DNA of 33,971 nt from a virus (IMGVR_UViG_3300009788_000220:1-33971); one strand, 5' to 3'. Counted from the stretch's first letter, positions 7,105-13,972 are shown. The notes: generated by a model not told the origin, from the sequence alone. Numbers and translations: made by a program.

Positions 7105-7480
7105 CTTTCAACCTATATTCCTTACAGTAGTTTCCATCCCTCTTCTCTAGTTTTTTTTGAAATGCTAGGTAATTAACCTCATTCCGGGCAATTTCTTCTT
7201 GTCCTTGAATAATCCTGAGATCATCAGGTATTTTTTTCTTATTGGCGCTGAGCGATCCCCTACTTAAAAATCTCCTCATCGCTCTCTCGGGTCGCACTAG
7301 ATGTGCACCAACTGCCATTGCTTCTTGAGCTGTGTGCCACTCCCCGTCTGCAAACAAGGCGTTTATGGCAATCCTCACGGCACTAATTTTCTTACTTAAA
7401 AAGACCGTTGATGGCTCTTCGGATTGATGGCCAGTTGGCTTTTTTTGATTTGAATTCATCACTATCCCTGTCATAATCAA
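7097..7480 (-). CDS. Hypothetical basic protein with HTH-like segment
   Basis: Up to 127 aa, or 120 aa if translation starts at ATG 7459. The middle part (AVRIAINALFADGEWHTAQEAMAVGAHLVRPERAMRRFL) reads like a winged helix-turn-helix: a helix, the DGEWHTAQE turn and a recognition helix rich in Arg. The C-terminus is charged. It overlaps the ParB-like gene by about 70-90 nt, unusually long for this genome, and the membrane protein by 8 nt. Confidence 0.5.
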   Translation of the reverse strand: MIMTGIVMNSNQKKPTGHQSEEPSTVFLSKKISAVRIAINALFADGEWHTAQEAMAVGAHLVRPERAMRRFLSRGSLSANKKKIPDDLRIIQGQEEIARNEVNYLAFQKKLEKRDGNYCKEYRLKDV

Positions 7481-8336
7481 TCCCGGAAACTAAGTCGCCA
7501 CTACCATTTACAAATGACGCCATCTTGTTATAGGTTCTATTAAATTGTGCATGTTTATCCATCGTAATTCCTCCACGTTTTCGCGGAATTTCTGACTTGC
7601 GATCCTCTAAAATATCTTCAAGAAGGACAAGTTGCTTTGCTTCCGTCCTTTGTTCATTGATGTCGTCCATAAATCCCCCTAATCTGATAGCGGTGACTGA
7701 TGGAATCGACGCTAACTTTACAGACTCCCGCAAAATGTTATCACTGTGCATAACCTTATTTAGATGGATCATATGACTTTGGCTCAGGCTTTGCGTTTTC
7801 AGTCCTAGAGAATTGCAGTGCTGTCGAACTTTCATTCCTTTCAAGTATGTTTGCAGTGTTCCAGTCTTAAGTCCACATTTTTTAGCGGCCTCTGCAGCAG
7901 TACACCCTGTTTCAGATTTAATGTCGGCTGCAAACGCAATTGCTTGTGACTTATTTTCTCGTAGTCCCTCTTTTCGATTAGATAAAAATGCAATGATCCG
8001 GTAGTCGATTTCGTGCTTTAGTTTAATTATGTAGGCAGTTACATGAGTAAACCCAGCTTCTTTTGCACCGTGACATCTGTGATTTCCACAGACTATTACA
8101 TATTGATTGCCTTCCATTGCGAGGCAAACATATGGGAATGGATCTCCATTGAGCATCCCTAATCCGTATTCTTCGACTGTTGATTCATCCAATTTACGAC
8201 CAACACGTCCCGCATTTTGGGAACTTTTACCCCAGCTGATTTTGCTTAACGGAACTTTGTGAATCTCCCATTTAATCCCCTCATTTTTCAGTAGGTATTC
8301 GGTTTTAATGCACGTGACAAAATTGATAGGCGTCAT
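7392..8336 (-). CDS. ParB/Srx-like nuclease-domain protein
   Basis: I use ATG 8336 (314 aa), preceded by GAGGAT. The frame upstream of it runs through a terminator hairpin. Residues about 20-110 have the ParB-like N-terminal domain: a P-x-S-x-I start (VPLSKISWGKSSQNAGR), GDPFPYVCLAMEG and VIVCGNHRCHGAKEAG, equivalent to the conserved G-N/E-H/R-R motif that binds CTP or nucleotides. A helix-turn-helix stretch follows (CTAAEAAKKCGLKTGTLQTYLKG). Phage ParB-like proteins act in DNA partition, nicking or gene regulation, and which applies here is unknown. Confidence 0.75.
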   Translation of the reverse strand: MTPINFVTCIKTEYLLKNEGIKWEIHKVPLSKISWGKSSQNAGRVGRKLDESTVEEYGLGMLNGDPFPYVCLAMEGNQYVIVCGNHRCHGAKEAGFTHVTAYIIKLKHEIDYRIIAFLSNRKEGLRENKSQAIAFAADIKSETGCTAAEAAKKCGLKTGTLQTYLKGMKVRQHCNSLGLKTQSLSQSHMIHLNKVMHSDNILRESVKLASIPSVTAIRLGGFMDDINEQRTEAKQLVLLEDILEDRKSEIPRKRGGITMDKHAQFNRTYNKMASFVNGSGDLVSGIDYDRDSDEFKSKKANWPSIRRAINGLFK

Positions 8337-8361
8337 AATATTATCCTCAAAAGTCCTGTCT

Positions 8362-8407
8362 AAAAAACGGGACGCCCGCACTGGGCCAGCATACTACGGA
8401 CGTCCCG
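8362..8407 (-). terminator. Intrinsic terminator upstream of the ParB-like gene
   Basis: A 7-bp stem CGGGACG/CGTCCCG (8368-8374 with 8401-8407) encloses further GC-rich sequence and is followed in the minus-strand transcript by six U residues (8362-8367). It lies between the small gene at 8443-8667 and the ParB-like gene, so the ParB-like gene and those after it probably have separate transcription or an antitermination step. Confidence 0.7.
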
Positions 8408-8442
8408 CCCACCTGGTGGGGCAACAAGCCCCAGTCAGTTCT

Positions 8443-8667
8443 TCAGTTGATTTCTTGTTCTCTTGTAGTTCTGATGTCAAGCCGAGTGAAATATTCCATC
8501 GCAATTTCTGTCTCTAGTCCATCGTATGGTCCCAAAGAAATGTAACCGCCGCTGCCGGAATCAGCGGGGTACAGAAGACAAAACCCGATACGCATGTCAC
8601 CGCTCGAAATTTGCTGACACCCGCCGTCCTTGGGACCGCCGAAAAACTTGAGTATTATGGTTGCCAT
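8443..8667 (-). CDS. Hypothetical small protein
   Basis: A 74-aa protein, MATIILKFFGGPKDGGCQQIS..., with predominantly beta-type sequence and the G-G-P-x-D-G motif seen in many short phage proteins of unknown function. It overlaps the stop of the exonuclease gene by one base and is followed by a terminator, so it closes that transcription unit. Confidence 0.5.
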   Translation of the reverse strand: MATIILKFFGGPKDGGCQQISSGDMRIGFCLLYPADSGSGGYISLGPYDGLETEIAMEYFTRLDIRTTREQEIN

Positions 8668-9689
8668 TATTTATCCTCTTCGTCTTCATCTTCTTTTTTC
8701 GTGCGATAGAACGACGCGGTTCGCTTCGTAGTTTTCGGCTTGTCGAAACCATAGATGTCGCCGGCATCAGTCCGAATGTCACCGTTGACCTTCACATAGC
8801 TCTTCGCCAAATCTTCCATTTCCTTTAGCCGTTTCTTGACAACAATCATCCGCTTGACCCATAGCTTCGGATCGTAACTGCAATCTTTGACCTCGATATC
8901 CGCAGCCGGACAACGAATCGCATAATCACAGATACGACACTTCTCACGCACGGGCCACGTTGGAACGTCTTCAATAGGCGTCAGTCTGTTCTCAAACCAG
9001 TTCTGTATCGCCATCTGGATGCGAGTCCGTATTGGGCCAAGATCCGTTCGGCGAAACTCAACCGCCCAAGACACAAGGTTGTAACGAGTGTTCCACACAG
9101 AAATTCTGACAGCTTCGACTTCGGGATAGTTCATCAGCACAAGAAAAGCGTGTAGCTGGAACTGGAACGATTCACTCACTGCCTGTTCGTTGAATTTCTT
9201 CCTGCCCGTTTTCCAGTCGATCTCTGCCAGCAATGCCGGCGAATCTGTAGCATGCAGCAAATCCAACTCCGACGTGACGCGAACCTTCAACGATTCGAAG
9301 TCATATGAGAGTTGCCCCGACAACTCGCCCGCACCGCCGTCGAATCGAAGGATGTTTTGGAAGTGCAGTCCAGTTAAGAATTCGGAGAACTTATAGATAC
9401 TGTATCGGAAGCCATTGATCACTTCCGGCTGCAGGTCAGTCCGCGATTCCCATAGTTCTCTCTCGATCTCGTTACGCAAATCGTGTGGACTCAGCACGCC
9501 CTGCGACTCGATATAGGTTGTGATCGTACGGCTGATAGCCCGATGGATTTCTTCGCCGGACTCAGCGATCGCAGGCATTGAACATGAATGCGTTTCTGAG
9601 AGCCGAGCCTGTGCTGGGCACTCCGCGTACATCTGTAGGATCGAGCGGTCGAGCACGGTGTAATCGTCATCTAGGAAGTCAAATGTCAT
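8667..9689 (-). CDS. PD-(D/E)XK exonuclease, Cas4/AddB-like
   Basis: ATG 9689 overlaps the annealase stop (ATGA), giving 340 aa beginning MTFDFLDDDYTVLDRS. The catalytic core is LLAEIDWKTGRKKF at about residues 164-177, with E-x-D-x-K as the metal site, followed by the QFQLHAF motif-IV-like helix. A C-terminal cysteine group (CRICDYAIRCPA plus an early cysteine) resembles the iron-sulfur fastener of Cas4/AddB nucleases. Paired with an ERF annealase it would resect DNA ends for single-strand annealing recombination. The last residues are very acidic (KKEDEDEEDK). Confidence 0.82.
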   Translation of the reverse strand: MTFDFLDDDYTVLDRSILQMYAECPAQARLSETHSCSMPAIAESGEEIHRAISRTITTYIESQGVLSPHDLRNEIERELWESRTDLQPEVINGFRYSIYKFSEFLTGLHFQNILRFDGGAGELSGQLSYDFESLKVRVTSELDLLHATDSPALLAEIDWKTGRKKFNEQAVSESFQFQLHAFLVLMNYPEVEAVRISVWNTRYNLVSWAVEFRRTDLGPIRTRIQMAIQNWFENRLTPIEDVPTWPVREKCRICDYAIRCPAADIEVKDCSYDPKLWVKRMIVVKKRLKEMEDLAKSYVKVNGDIRTDAGDIYGFDKPKTTKRTASFYRTKKEDEDEEDK

Positions 9690-10501
9690 TTCGTGGGTTC
9701 CCCTCCCCGTTCGATAGCTGCCCGCTCGATACACTTCGCAAGCATCATCGTCGTCCAGGACGAAAGTTTGCGTAGTTTATCTTCATCAATTTCGAGGATC
9801 GCAGACGCCCAGGCTGCGAAAGCGTCAGAATCGGAGTTGTATGTGCCCCACTCATCCACCAGAGTTTTTAACTGCTCTTTCGTTACACGCTCGCCGCGCG
9901 GCTGCGTCTTCGGTGACGATGCATCGTGTATCGGGTTCTCATGCTGAGGCGGTTCACCCGCAGCCAGTCCGTCGTCGTCCGTCGTGTCGATGCCAAGAGC
10001 ACCAGTCAATGCGTAGCGACGAGCAAAAGAAATTGCGCTAGCAATTTTTTGGGTGTCGTTGACTCGCATTTTCGCATCGATACGAATCGGAAACTTTGAT
10101 GTCTCTTTCGCTCCGTCACGATGGCGAACCGTGCAGGTGACGTGCTTATCGTCGTCAGTGACACTGAAAGAAACAGACAACCCCAACTCATCCAGCAGCG
10201 GACGAATCGCAACTTTAATATCGGTTAGACTGGCAAACTTATATTTTGGGCCGCTTGGAATGTTCACATCATTCTGCTTCAAAACCGGCGGGCAACGGCT
10301 CTGAAACTCATTCAACGCCTGAACCAAGGCAGCTTCCGCCCGTCGTTCCTCGAACCGCTCATAAAGTGCCGCGAGCCGTTCAAAAGTATCGACATCGGCA
10401 CTTTGCTTAACGGCAAGTTCCAACAGTCGAGCTGGTTCAGACAGCACGATTGACACATCCTTGCTTTCAGCCGGCACAAGACTCTGTTGTTTTTCACTCA
10501 C
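9686..10501 (-). CDS. erf: ERF-family single-strand annealing protein
   Basis: A 271-aa protein matching the ERF family: an N-terminal helical part with FEERRAEAALVQALNEFQSRCPPVLK, then KYKFASLTDIKVAIRPLLDELGLSVSF, and later KIASAISFARRYALTGALGIDTTDDDG, which holds the family's R-R-Y-x-L-x-x-x-L-G-I block. ERF proteins form rings on single-stranded DNA and anneal complementary strands. The exonuclease that generates the substrate is coded immediately downstream with a 4-nt overlap. Confidence 0.88.
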   Translation of the reverse strand: MSEKQQSLVPAESKDVSIVLSEPARLLELAVKQSADVDTFERLAALYERFEERRAEAALVQALNEFQSRCPPVLKQNDVNIPSGPKYKFASLTDIKVAIRPLLDELGLSVSFSVTDDDKHVTCTVRHRDGAKETSKFPIRIDAKMRVNDTQKIASAISFARRYALTGALGIDTTDDDGLAAGEPPQHENPIHDASSPKTQPRGERVTKEQLKTLVDEWGTYNSDSDAFAAWASAILEIDEDKLRKLSSWTTMMLAKCIERAAIERGGEPTK

Positions 10502-10520
10502 GGCGTCTCCAGTTTTTTAA

Positions 10521-10949
10521 TCAGACCATCTCATACTTAACATTTGGCAAAAACGTCCCGTCGTGGTCGATAATGTTTTGCATGATCATAATCATTCGGT
10601 CTTCGTGATTGGGGATTTCGTCGAACCACGTGTATTCAAATGCGTGTTCAATGTTTGAGGTCTGTTTATTTGAAAAATACGGATATAACCAATTGGAATA
10701 ATTAAAAGAATCTGTATCCTTAATCCAACGTCCGTTGGATAGATTGTATTTGGCGACGAATAGTGCTCCAACCGCGCACGCTCTGCAGGGTTCGCCGGGG
10801 GCAGGACGTCCACAGTGTTCTACTTTTTTCAAATAGAACCCCTTTGACGCTTCAATTATTCCGGCGTGAATCTGCTTTATTACGTCCTTCGCAATCGCAA
10901 CCCGTTGCTGCGGCTTGGTCATTCTGTCAAACTTTGTTTTCTTGGGCAT
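10521..10949 (-). CDS. Hypothetical protein with GEPCRACAVGAL motif
   Basis: A 142-aa protein. The segment HCGRPAPGEPCRACAVGALFVAKYNL carries a Cys pair in a C-x-x-C-A-x-G-A context seen in a group of phage proteins of unknown function. The remaining sequence is helical and ends HDGTFLPNVKYEMV. The gene stands alone between a terminator upstream (10981-11004) and the annealase gene 20 nt downstream. Confidence 0.55.
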   Translation of the reverse strand: MPKKTKFDRMTKPQQRVAIAKDVIKQIHAGIIEASKGFYLKKVEHCGRPAPGEPCRACAVGALFVAKYNLSNGRWIKDTDSFNYSNWLYPYFSNKQTSNIEHAFEYTWFDEIPNHEDRMIMIMQNIIDHDGTFLPNVKYEMV

Positions 10950-10980
10950 TGACTGATCTTCCCCATGTTTTATTGGTCCT

Positions 10981-11004
10981 AAAAAAACCGGCCATCCGTG
11001 GCCG
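10981..11004 (-). terminator. Intrinsic terminator after csrA
   Basis: CGGCCA/TGGCCG (10989-10994 with 10999-11004) around a 4-nt loop is followed in the minus-strand transcript by a seven-U run (10981-10987). It ends the csrA-containing unit before the gene at 10521-10949. Confidence 0.75.
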
Positions 11005-11021
11005 CGTGGCGATCCGTCAAG

Positions 11022-11219
11022 TCACCCATCCATGGGTTCTATGTCTGCGGAAACCGGACCGGCTGACGGTATCCAATCAGATATTTCCGCCCGGTGAATT
11101 GGAATCTCTTTCGGTGCATCAAATCCCAATCGTACCTTGTCGCCTCGGATTTCGACGACCATAATCTTGATGTCGCCGATGATGATCTGTTCGTCTACTT
11201 TTCTAGATAATACAAGCAT
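11022..11219 (-). CDS. csrA: CsrA carbon storage regulator
   Basis: A 65-aa protein starting [16 protein letters not shown], with a strong AAGGAGG ribosome binding site 5-6 nt upstream of ATG 11219. It contains the full CsrA strand order: MLVLSRK (first strand with the RNA-binding R6 equivalent), [17 protein letters not shown] and IPIHRAEI, the second RNA-binding patch. CsrA dimers bind GGA motifs in mRNA leaders and change translation or stability. A phage copy could redirect host metabolism or regulate phage messages, many of which carry GGA-rich ribosome binding sites. Confidence 0.92.
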   Translation of the reverse strand: MLVLSRKVDEQIIIGDIKIMVVEIRGDKVRLGFDAPKEIPIHRAEISDWIPSAGPVSADIEPMDG

Positions 11220-11235
11220 CCCTGCCTCCTTGTTA

Positions 11236-11499
11236 TTAGTCACTGTCCACGAACAACTTGGTCTCGAAGAACCATCGGGACCCGAATTCGTACTCACGGT
11301 ATTCGATCCAGCCCCGCTGCCCGATTTTTGGGGTCCTGGTGTTGATGGCTCGGCGATCCAATCGATATGTTTTTCCGTTGTCGCATAAAATGAGCACGAC
11401 TGCGTTGTTCCAGCTGTCTGTTGTAGACCCGACGATCACAGCATTACTGATGGTTGCCGTCGCCTGGGTGAGGTCGGTTGTTTTCGGTGCTGTGCTCAT
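11236..11499 (-). CDS. Hypothetical beta-rich protein
   Basis: An 87-aa protein with alternating polar and hydrophobic residues ([41 protein letters not shown]) suggesting a small OB-like or beta-barrel fold. It overlaps the upstream gene by 4 nt and precedes csrA by 16 nt. Function unknown. Confidence 0.5.
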   Translation of the reverse strand: MSTAPKTTDLTQATATISNAVIVGSTTDSWNNAVVLILCDNGKTYRLDRRAINTRTPKIGQRGWIEYREYEFGSRWFFETKLFVDSD

Positions 11500-11822
11500 A
11501 CCGGCACATCCTCGCCGGTTGCTTTGAAGATTACTTGACGAGCCATTTCAAAAAAGTAATCTGCTTTTTCAAGCTGGAATCCAACCGGTCCTGAACGGTT
11601 CCGGTAATCCACAATTTTTTCGCACGTTGCCAGTAGGTCCGGCGCGGTTGCAATCAAGCGGCCGTTGGCCCTTGCCTCTTCACTCCCCTTGTTTGTGTCT
11701 TCGTGCCACGCCGGGTAGAGAACGCTCGCAATGGGATAAAAATTTCCATTCCAATAACGCCTGATAAACCGGCTGCCTTCACTCCACTCCCATTCTCCTG
11801 GCGTGTGTTTCGATGTGCTCAC
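11496..11822 (-). CDS. Conserved phage protein (HTPGEWEW type)
   Basis: A 108-aa protein beginning MSTSKHTPGEWEW and containing EEARANGRLIATAPDLLATCEKI. This H-T-P-G-x-W plus N-x-R-L-I-A-x-A-P-x-L-L combination recurs in a widespread family of phage proteins whose function is not known. It overlaps both neighbours by 4 nt. Confidence 0.65.
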   Translation of the reverse strand: MSTSKHTPGEWEWSEGSRFIRRYWNGNFYPIASVLYPAWHEDTNKGSEEARANGRLIATAPDLLATCEKIVDYRNRSGPVGFQLEKADYFFEMARQVIFKATGEDVPV

Positions 11823-12226
11823 ACCGGCACCTCCTCGCTTACATCTTTCAGGGAAAGGAAGCTGTCAGGGCATTCGTATCGATAAACTTCTTCTACACGC
11901 TCCGGCTCGGCGGGCACGGTGAATTCTTCCGTGGCGGGGATTGTCTTCTCCCCAACTTTGATACGCTGACAGGTGAGTTTTTTTGCGATTGTGAACTGAA
12001 GTTTTGAATATCCAAACATGATGTTTGCATCGAGATAATTACCTTCAGCATTTTTTTCAACGTTGCCAGCGGCAGCGACCGTTCTGCCAAACTCCGCTTT
12101 GTTTCTGCAAAAAACAGTTTTGTATATGTCTCCATACTCCAGGTCCTCATCAAACGGACGCGACTCCAAGTAATCGGCAATCTCACGCAGCGTGCGAACG
12201 AATTGCTGCTTGTTGGTTTCTGACAT
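11819..12226 (-). CDS. Hypothetical protein
   Basis: I prefer ATG 12226 (135 aa, MSETNKQQFVRTLREIADYL), with CAGGAG 7 nt upstream, over the longer frame starting at 12274. The N-terminus is helical and the rest is mixed beta. It would be the first gene of the leftward early transcript from the promoter at 12320-12348. No family recognised. Confidence 0.55.
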   Translation of the reverse strand: MSETNKQQFVRTLREIADYLESRPFDEDLEYGDIYKTVFCRNKAEFGRTVAAAGNVEKNAEGNYLDANIMFGYSKLQFTIAKKLTCQRIKVGEKTIPATEEFTVPAEPERVEEVYRYECPDSFLSLKDVSEEVPV

Positions 12227-12281
12227 GGCGTTCTCCTGGTTGCGTCCCGGTCCGCCGATGACGGAGAGGGACAAGGTTCAA

Positions 12282-12316
12282 TTAAAAAAGTCAGTCAAAC
12301 AAAAGTTTAACTGACT
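12282..12316 (-). terminator. Hairpin with U-tract directly at the early promoter start
   Basis: AGTCAGT/ACTGACT extended by AAAC/GTTT (12289-12300 with 12305-12316, one mismatch) closes a 4-nt loop and is followed in the minus-strand transcript by six U residues (12284-12289). It follows the XRE gene and could end its message. It also begins within a few nt of the expected start of the promoter at 12320-12348, so it may act as an attenuator or stabilising 5' hairpin. Confidence 0.65.
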
Positions 12317-12319
12317 GCG

Positions 12320-12348
12320 AATATAACAAGAGTGTTATAACCTGTCAA
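12320..12348 (-). promoter_or_regulatory. Leftward sigma70-type promoter with operator
   Basis: On the minus strand TTGACA (12343-12348) and TATATT (12320-12325) are separated by exactly 17 nt. Within the spacer and the -10 is a perfect inverted repeat, TATAACA-N4-TGTTATA (12322-12339). A near copy of the same palindrome lies in front of the XRE gene, so this promoter is probably repressed by that protein. The -35 overlaps the XRE stop codon. Confidence 0.7.
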
Positions 12349-12596
12349 GCGGGTTTTTTCTTTTTTTTCTTGCGTGGACGAAACTGCTCAACGGGCACAG
12401 AGAGTACTTCTGCGAGATTGAAAAGTTGAGTTGCGTCAGGGCAATGGTGCCCATTTTCCATCCGATTGATCGTAGCAAACGCTACTCCAATTTTGTCGGC
12501 AAGCTCTGTTTGAGTCATGCCGAGATTGAGGCGTAATACTCTCATGGTGTCACCAAAGCACGCGATTAAATCTTCTCTTCGGATTACAGTTGACAT
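12345..12596 (-). CDS. XRE-family helix-turn-helix repressor
   Basis: An 83-aa protein with a single HTH_3 domain: LGMTQTELADKIGVAFATINRMENGHHCPD (about residues 25-54), in which TQTELADKIG and FATINRMENG form the two helices of the DNA-binding turn. The C-terminus is a lysine cluster (RKKKKKKPA). It lacks a cI-type peptidase or dimerisation domain. Its promoter places the transcription start at or next to ATG 12596, so the message is probably leaderless, as for lambda cI. Palindromes ATAACA-N4-TGTTAT at both of its flanking promoters are its likely operators. Confidence 0.85.
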   Translation of the reverse strand: MSTVIRREDLIACFGDTMRVLRLNLGMTQTELADKIGVAFATINRMENGHHCPDATQLFNLAEVLSVPVEQFRPRKKKKKKPA

Positions 12597-12618
12597 ATTA
12601 TTAGTATAACAGTATTGT
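12590..12618 (+). promoter_or_regulatory. Rightward promoter of the guide-RNA island
   Basis: TTGACA at 12590-12595 and TATTGT at 12613-12618 are separated by 17 nt. This is the only strong plus-strand promoter I see ahead of the island. Its -10 lies inside the palindrome at 12606-12621, so the XRE protein would be expected to repress it. The -35 overlaps the first codons of the divergent XRE gene. Confidence 0.65.
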
Positions 12619-12631
12619 TATTGCGTGTCAA
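12603..12631 (-). promoter_or_regulatory. Promoter of the XRE repressor
   Basis: On the minus strand TTGACA (12626-12631) and TATACT (12603-12608) are 17 nt apart, a consensus-like sigma70 promoter. The -10 ends 6 nt before the ATG at 12596, which predicts a leaderless mRNA. It overlaps the rightward promoter and shares its operator. Confidence 0.75.
12606..12621. promoter_or_regulatory. Shared operator between divergent promoters
   Basis: A perfect inverted repeat, ATAACA-GTAT-TGTTAT, is placed between the -35 and -10 of the repressor promoter and over the -10 of the rightward promoter. The same half-sites with a different 4-nt centre occur at 12322-12339. Binding by the XRE protein would tie expression of the guide island to the repressor circuit. 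Confidence 0.7.
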
Positions 12632-12646
12632 ACTAAGTGAGTCACC

Positions 12647-12717
12647 GGGACGTCCAGACAACAGGTCGATCGACGCCTTGTAACCGAAAGGAACCTTGGC
12701 CATGTCATGGGCGTCCC
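12647..12717 (+). ncRNA. Guide hairpin unit 1 (leader unit)
   Basis: The inner stem is GGTC (12664-12667) with GGCC (12698-12701). Inside are GA, spacer A TCGACGCCT, core TGTAACCGA (12679-12687), spacer B AAGGAACCT and T, exactly the layout of the main array. The stem extends outward through GACA/TGTC and CCA/TGG to GGGACG (12647-12652) with CGTCCC (12712-12717). It lies in the leader between the rightward promoter and the 185-aa gene and carries the TGT core variant. Confidence 0.8.
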
Positions 12718-12758
12718 AACTTTAAGTTCAACAAAACTCTATTCACGGAGGATAACAA

Positions 12759-13316
12759 ATGAAATTTCCCGAAGAGATGATCAAAATCGTGAAGGACGCC
12801 AACGCGAATAACCCGTCGAAGCCCGAAGATGCCACAGCTGCGGCACTGCTGGGGATCACTCGCATGTCGTCCTATGACGATTTGGTTGTAATGCTGGTTG
12901 AGCAAGCTGTCAAAAATCTAATATTTGACGAAAGGCACTTAATCAACGTCAGAATCAAGTATCAAGCGGGTGCGTATAATACCAAAACCAAGACTGTGGT
13001 AGGCGACTCATCCGCTGTGATGCGTGCAGAAATATCCGCCTATCTTTACAACGTTGCCGGAACGTCGCTGGGCGAGGTGCTGGGCAAGGACCTCTTGGAC
13101 ATCGCGGACATCGAGGATAACAGAGCCGAGGGTCACGTTTTTAATTCCCGGCTGTTGCGTCGTCTGTCGGACGTCGTTCCGGATGACAAGAAAGTAAAGA
13201 ACGCGATAACCGACAAGAAGCTGAAGGCTCTGTTTTCCGAGTTGCAGGCAGTGCCGGGACGGAAACAGGCAGCCGCCAGCGATCCAAACGTAGATAAGGT
13301 ATTGGCGGGTGCGTAA
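12759..13316 (+). CDS. Unknown protein of the guide-RNA island
   Basis: A 185-aa protein with a GGAGG ribosome binding site 7 nt upstream of ATG 12759. It begins MKFPEEMIKIVKDANANNP and is mostly helical, with a central IKYQAGAYNTKTKTVVGDSS beta-like turn and a basic C-terminus (DDKKVKNAITDKKLKALFSELQ...GRKQAAAS). I recognise no family. It lies between guide unit 1 and the 12-unit array on the same strand, so it is almost certainly co-transcribed with them. RNA binding, guide processing or an unrelated cargo function are all possible. It contains no guide unit. Confidence 0.75.
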   Translation: MKFPEEMIKIVKDANANNPSKPEDATAAALLGITRMSSYDDLVVMLVEQAVKNLIFDERHLINVRIKYQAGAYNTKTKTVVGDSSAVMRAEISAYLYNVAGTSLGEVLGKDLLDIADIEDNRAEGHVFNSRLLRRLSDVVPDDKKVKNAITDKKLKALFSELQAVPGRKQAAASDPNVDKVLAGA

Positions 13317-13328
13317 TTGAGACAGGTG

Positions 13329-13972
13329 GCGGATGGACGATTCGAGGTGTGAAACCGAAAGTGGCGCTGTCCAGCCGCTCATCGCAGCCGGGCGAGAAAG
13401 CCTGTGAAATCGAAAGGTCCGTTGCCCGGCTGTTTGAACAACGAAGCAGTTAGACGAGGGTGTGCGTGAAACCGATTCATAACCTGTCCATCTGCTTCAG
13501 CCGGGCGAGTCCTGTATTGAAACCGATTCAAGCTGTGTCTATCTGCTTCAACCGGGCGATATGATCGATGCAACCGAAAGGGAGAATGCCCGGCTGTTTG
13601 AACAACGAAGCAGTTAGACGATCTCCCGTGTGAAACCGAAAAGAAACCTGTCTAGCTGCTTCAGCCGGGCGATGTCGTGTTTGAAACCGATTGAGCCAAT
13701 GCCCGGCTTTTAGAACAACAGGCGAGGGAAACCATGAAACCGAGGGGCGATTTGCCTGTTTTATTACTGAGTTATCGGGCGAGTGCCTCGATGAAACCGA
13801 GAGACGTTGTGCCCGATTTTGTGACTGGCGACATCCGCTTTGAAACCGACTGAGGCTGTGCCAGTCTTTTACGAACGAAGGATCGAAAGATATTTTGTAA
13901 CCGACGAGGTTGATGATCCTTCTTAACCCGTGGGCGAAATTCAATCTGAAACCGAGACCCCATGTGCCTACG
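13329..13972 (+). repeat. Array of 12 dual-spacer guide hairpins (units 2-13), TIGR-like
   Basis: Each unit reads arm, GA, 9 nt (A), 9-nt core, 9 nt (B), T, arm. Cores start at 13350, 13405, 13467, 13518, 13569, 13631, 13682, 13735, 13792, 13841, 13896 and 13947 (pitch 49-62 nt). A/B pairs: 2 TTCGAGGTG/AAGTGGCGC; 3 GAAAGCCTG/AAGGTCCGT; 4 GGGTGTGCG/TTCATAACC; 5 GTCCTGTAT/TTCAAGCTG; 6 TATGATCGA/AAGGGAGAA; 7 TCTCCCGTG/AAAGAAACC; 8 TGTCGTGTT/TTGAGCCAA; 9 GGGAAACCA/GGGGCGATT; 10 GTGCCTCGA/GAGACGTTG; 11 CATCCGCTT/CTGAGGCTG; 12 AAGATATTT/CGAGGTTGA; 13 AATTCAATC/GACCCCATG. The core is TGAAACCGA except in 3 (TGAAATCGA), 6 (TGCAACCGA) and 12 (TGTAACCGA). Arms of 4-13 nt pair within each unit except unit 5. 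A and B do not pair with each other. Paired 9-nt spacers match what I recall of TIGR arrays; the long unit-specific stems differ from simple tandem repeats. Confidence 0.92.

Noticed and set aside
13329-13972. A CRISPR array
   Set aside because: There is no constant repeat of 24-40 nt with spacers of about 30 nt. The constant element is only 9 nt, each unit has two 9-nt variable parts and its own inverted arms, and no cas gene is present.
13329-13972. A tandem array of small self-cleaving ribozymes such as hammerheads (GA...GAAA motif)
   Set aside because: The hammerhead CUGANGA box is missing, and the segments that would form stem II are not self-complementary. The exact 9-9 spacing of hypervariable segments is better explained by guides.
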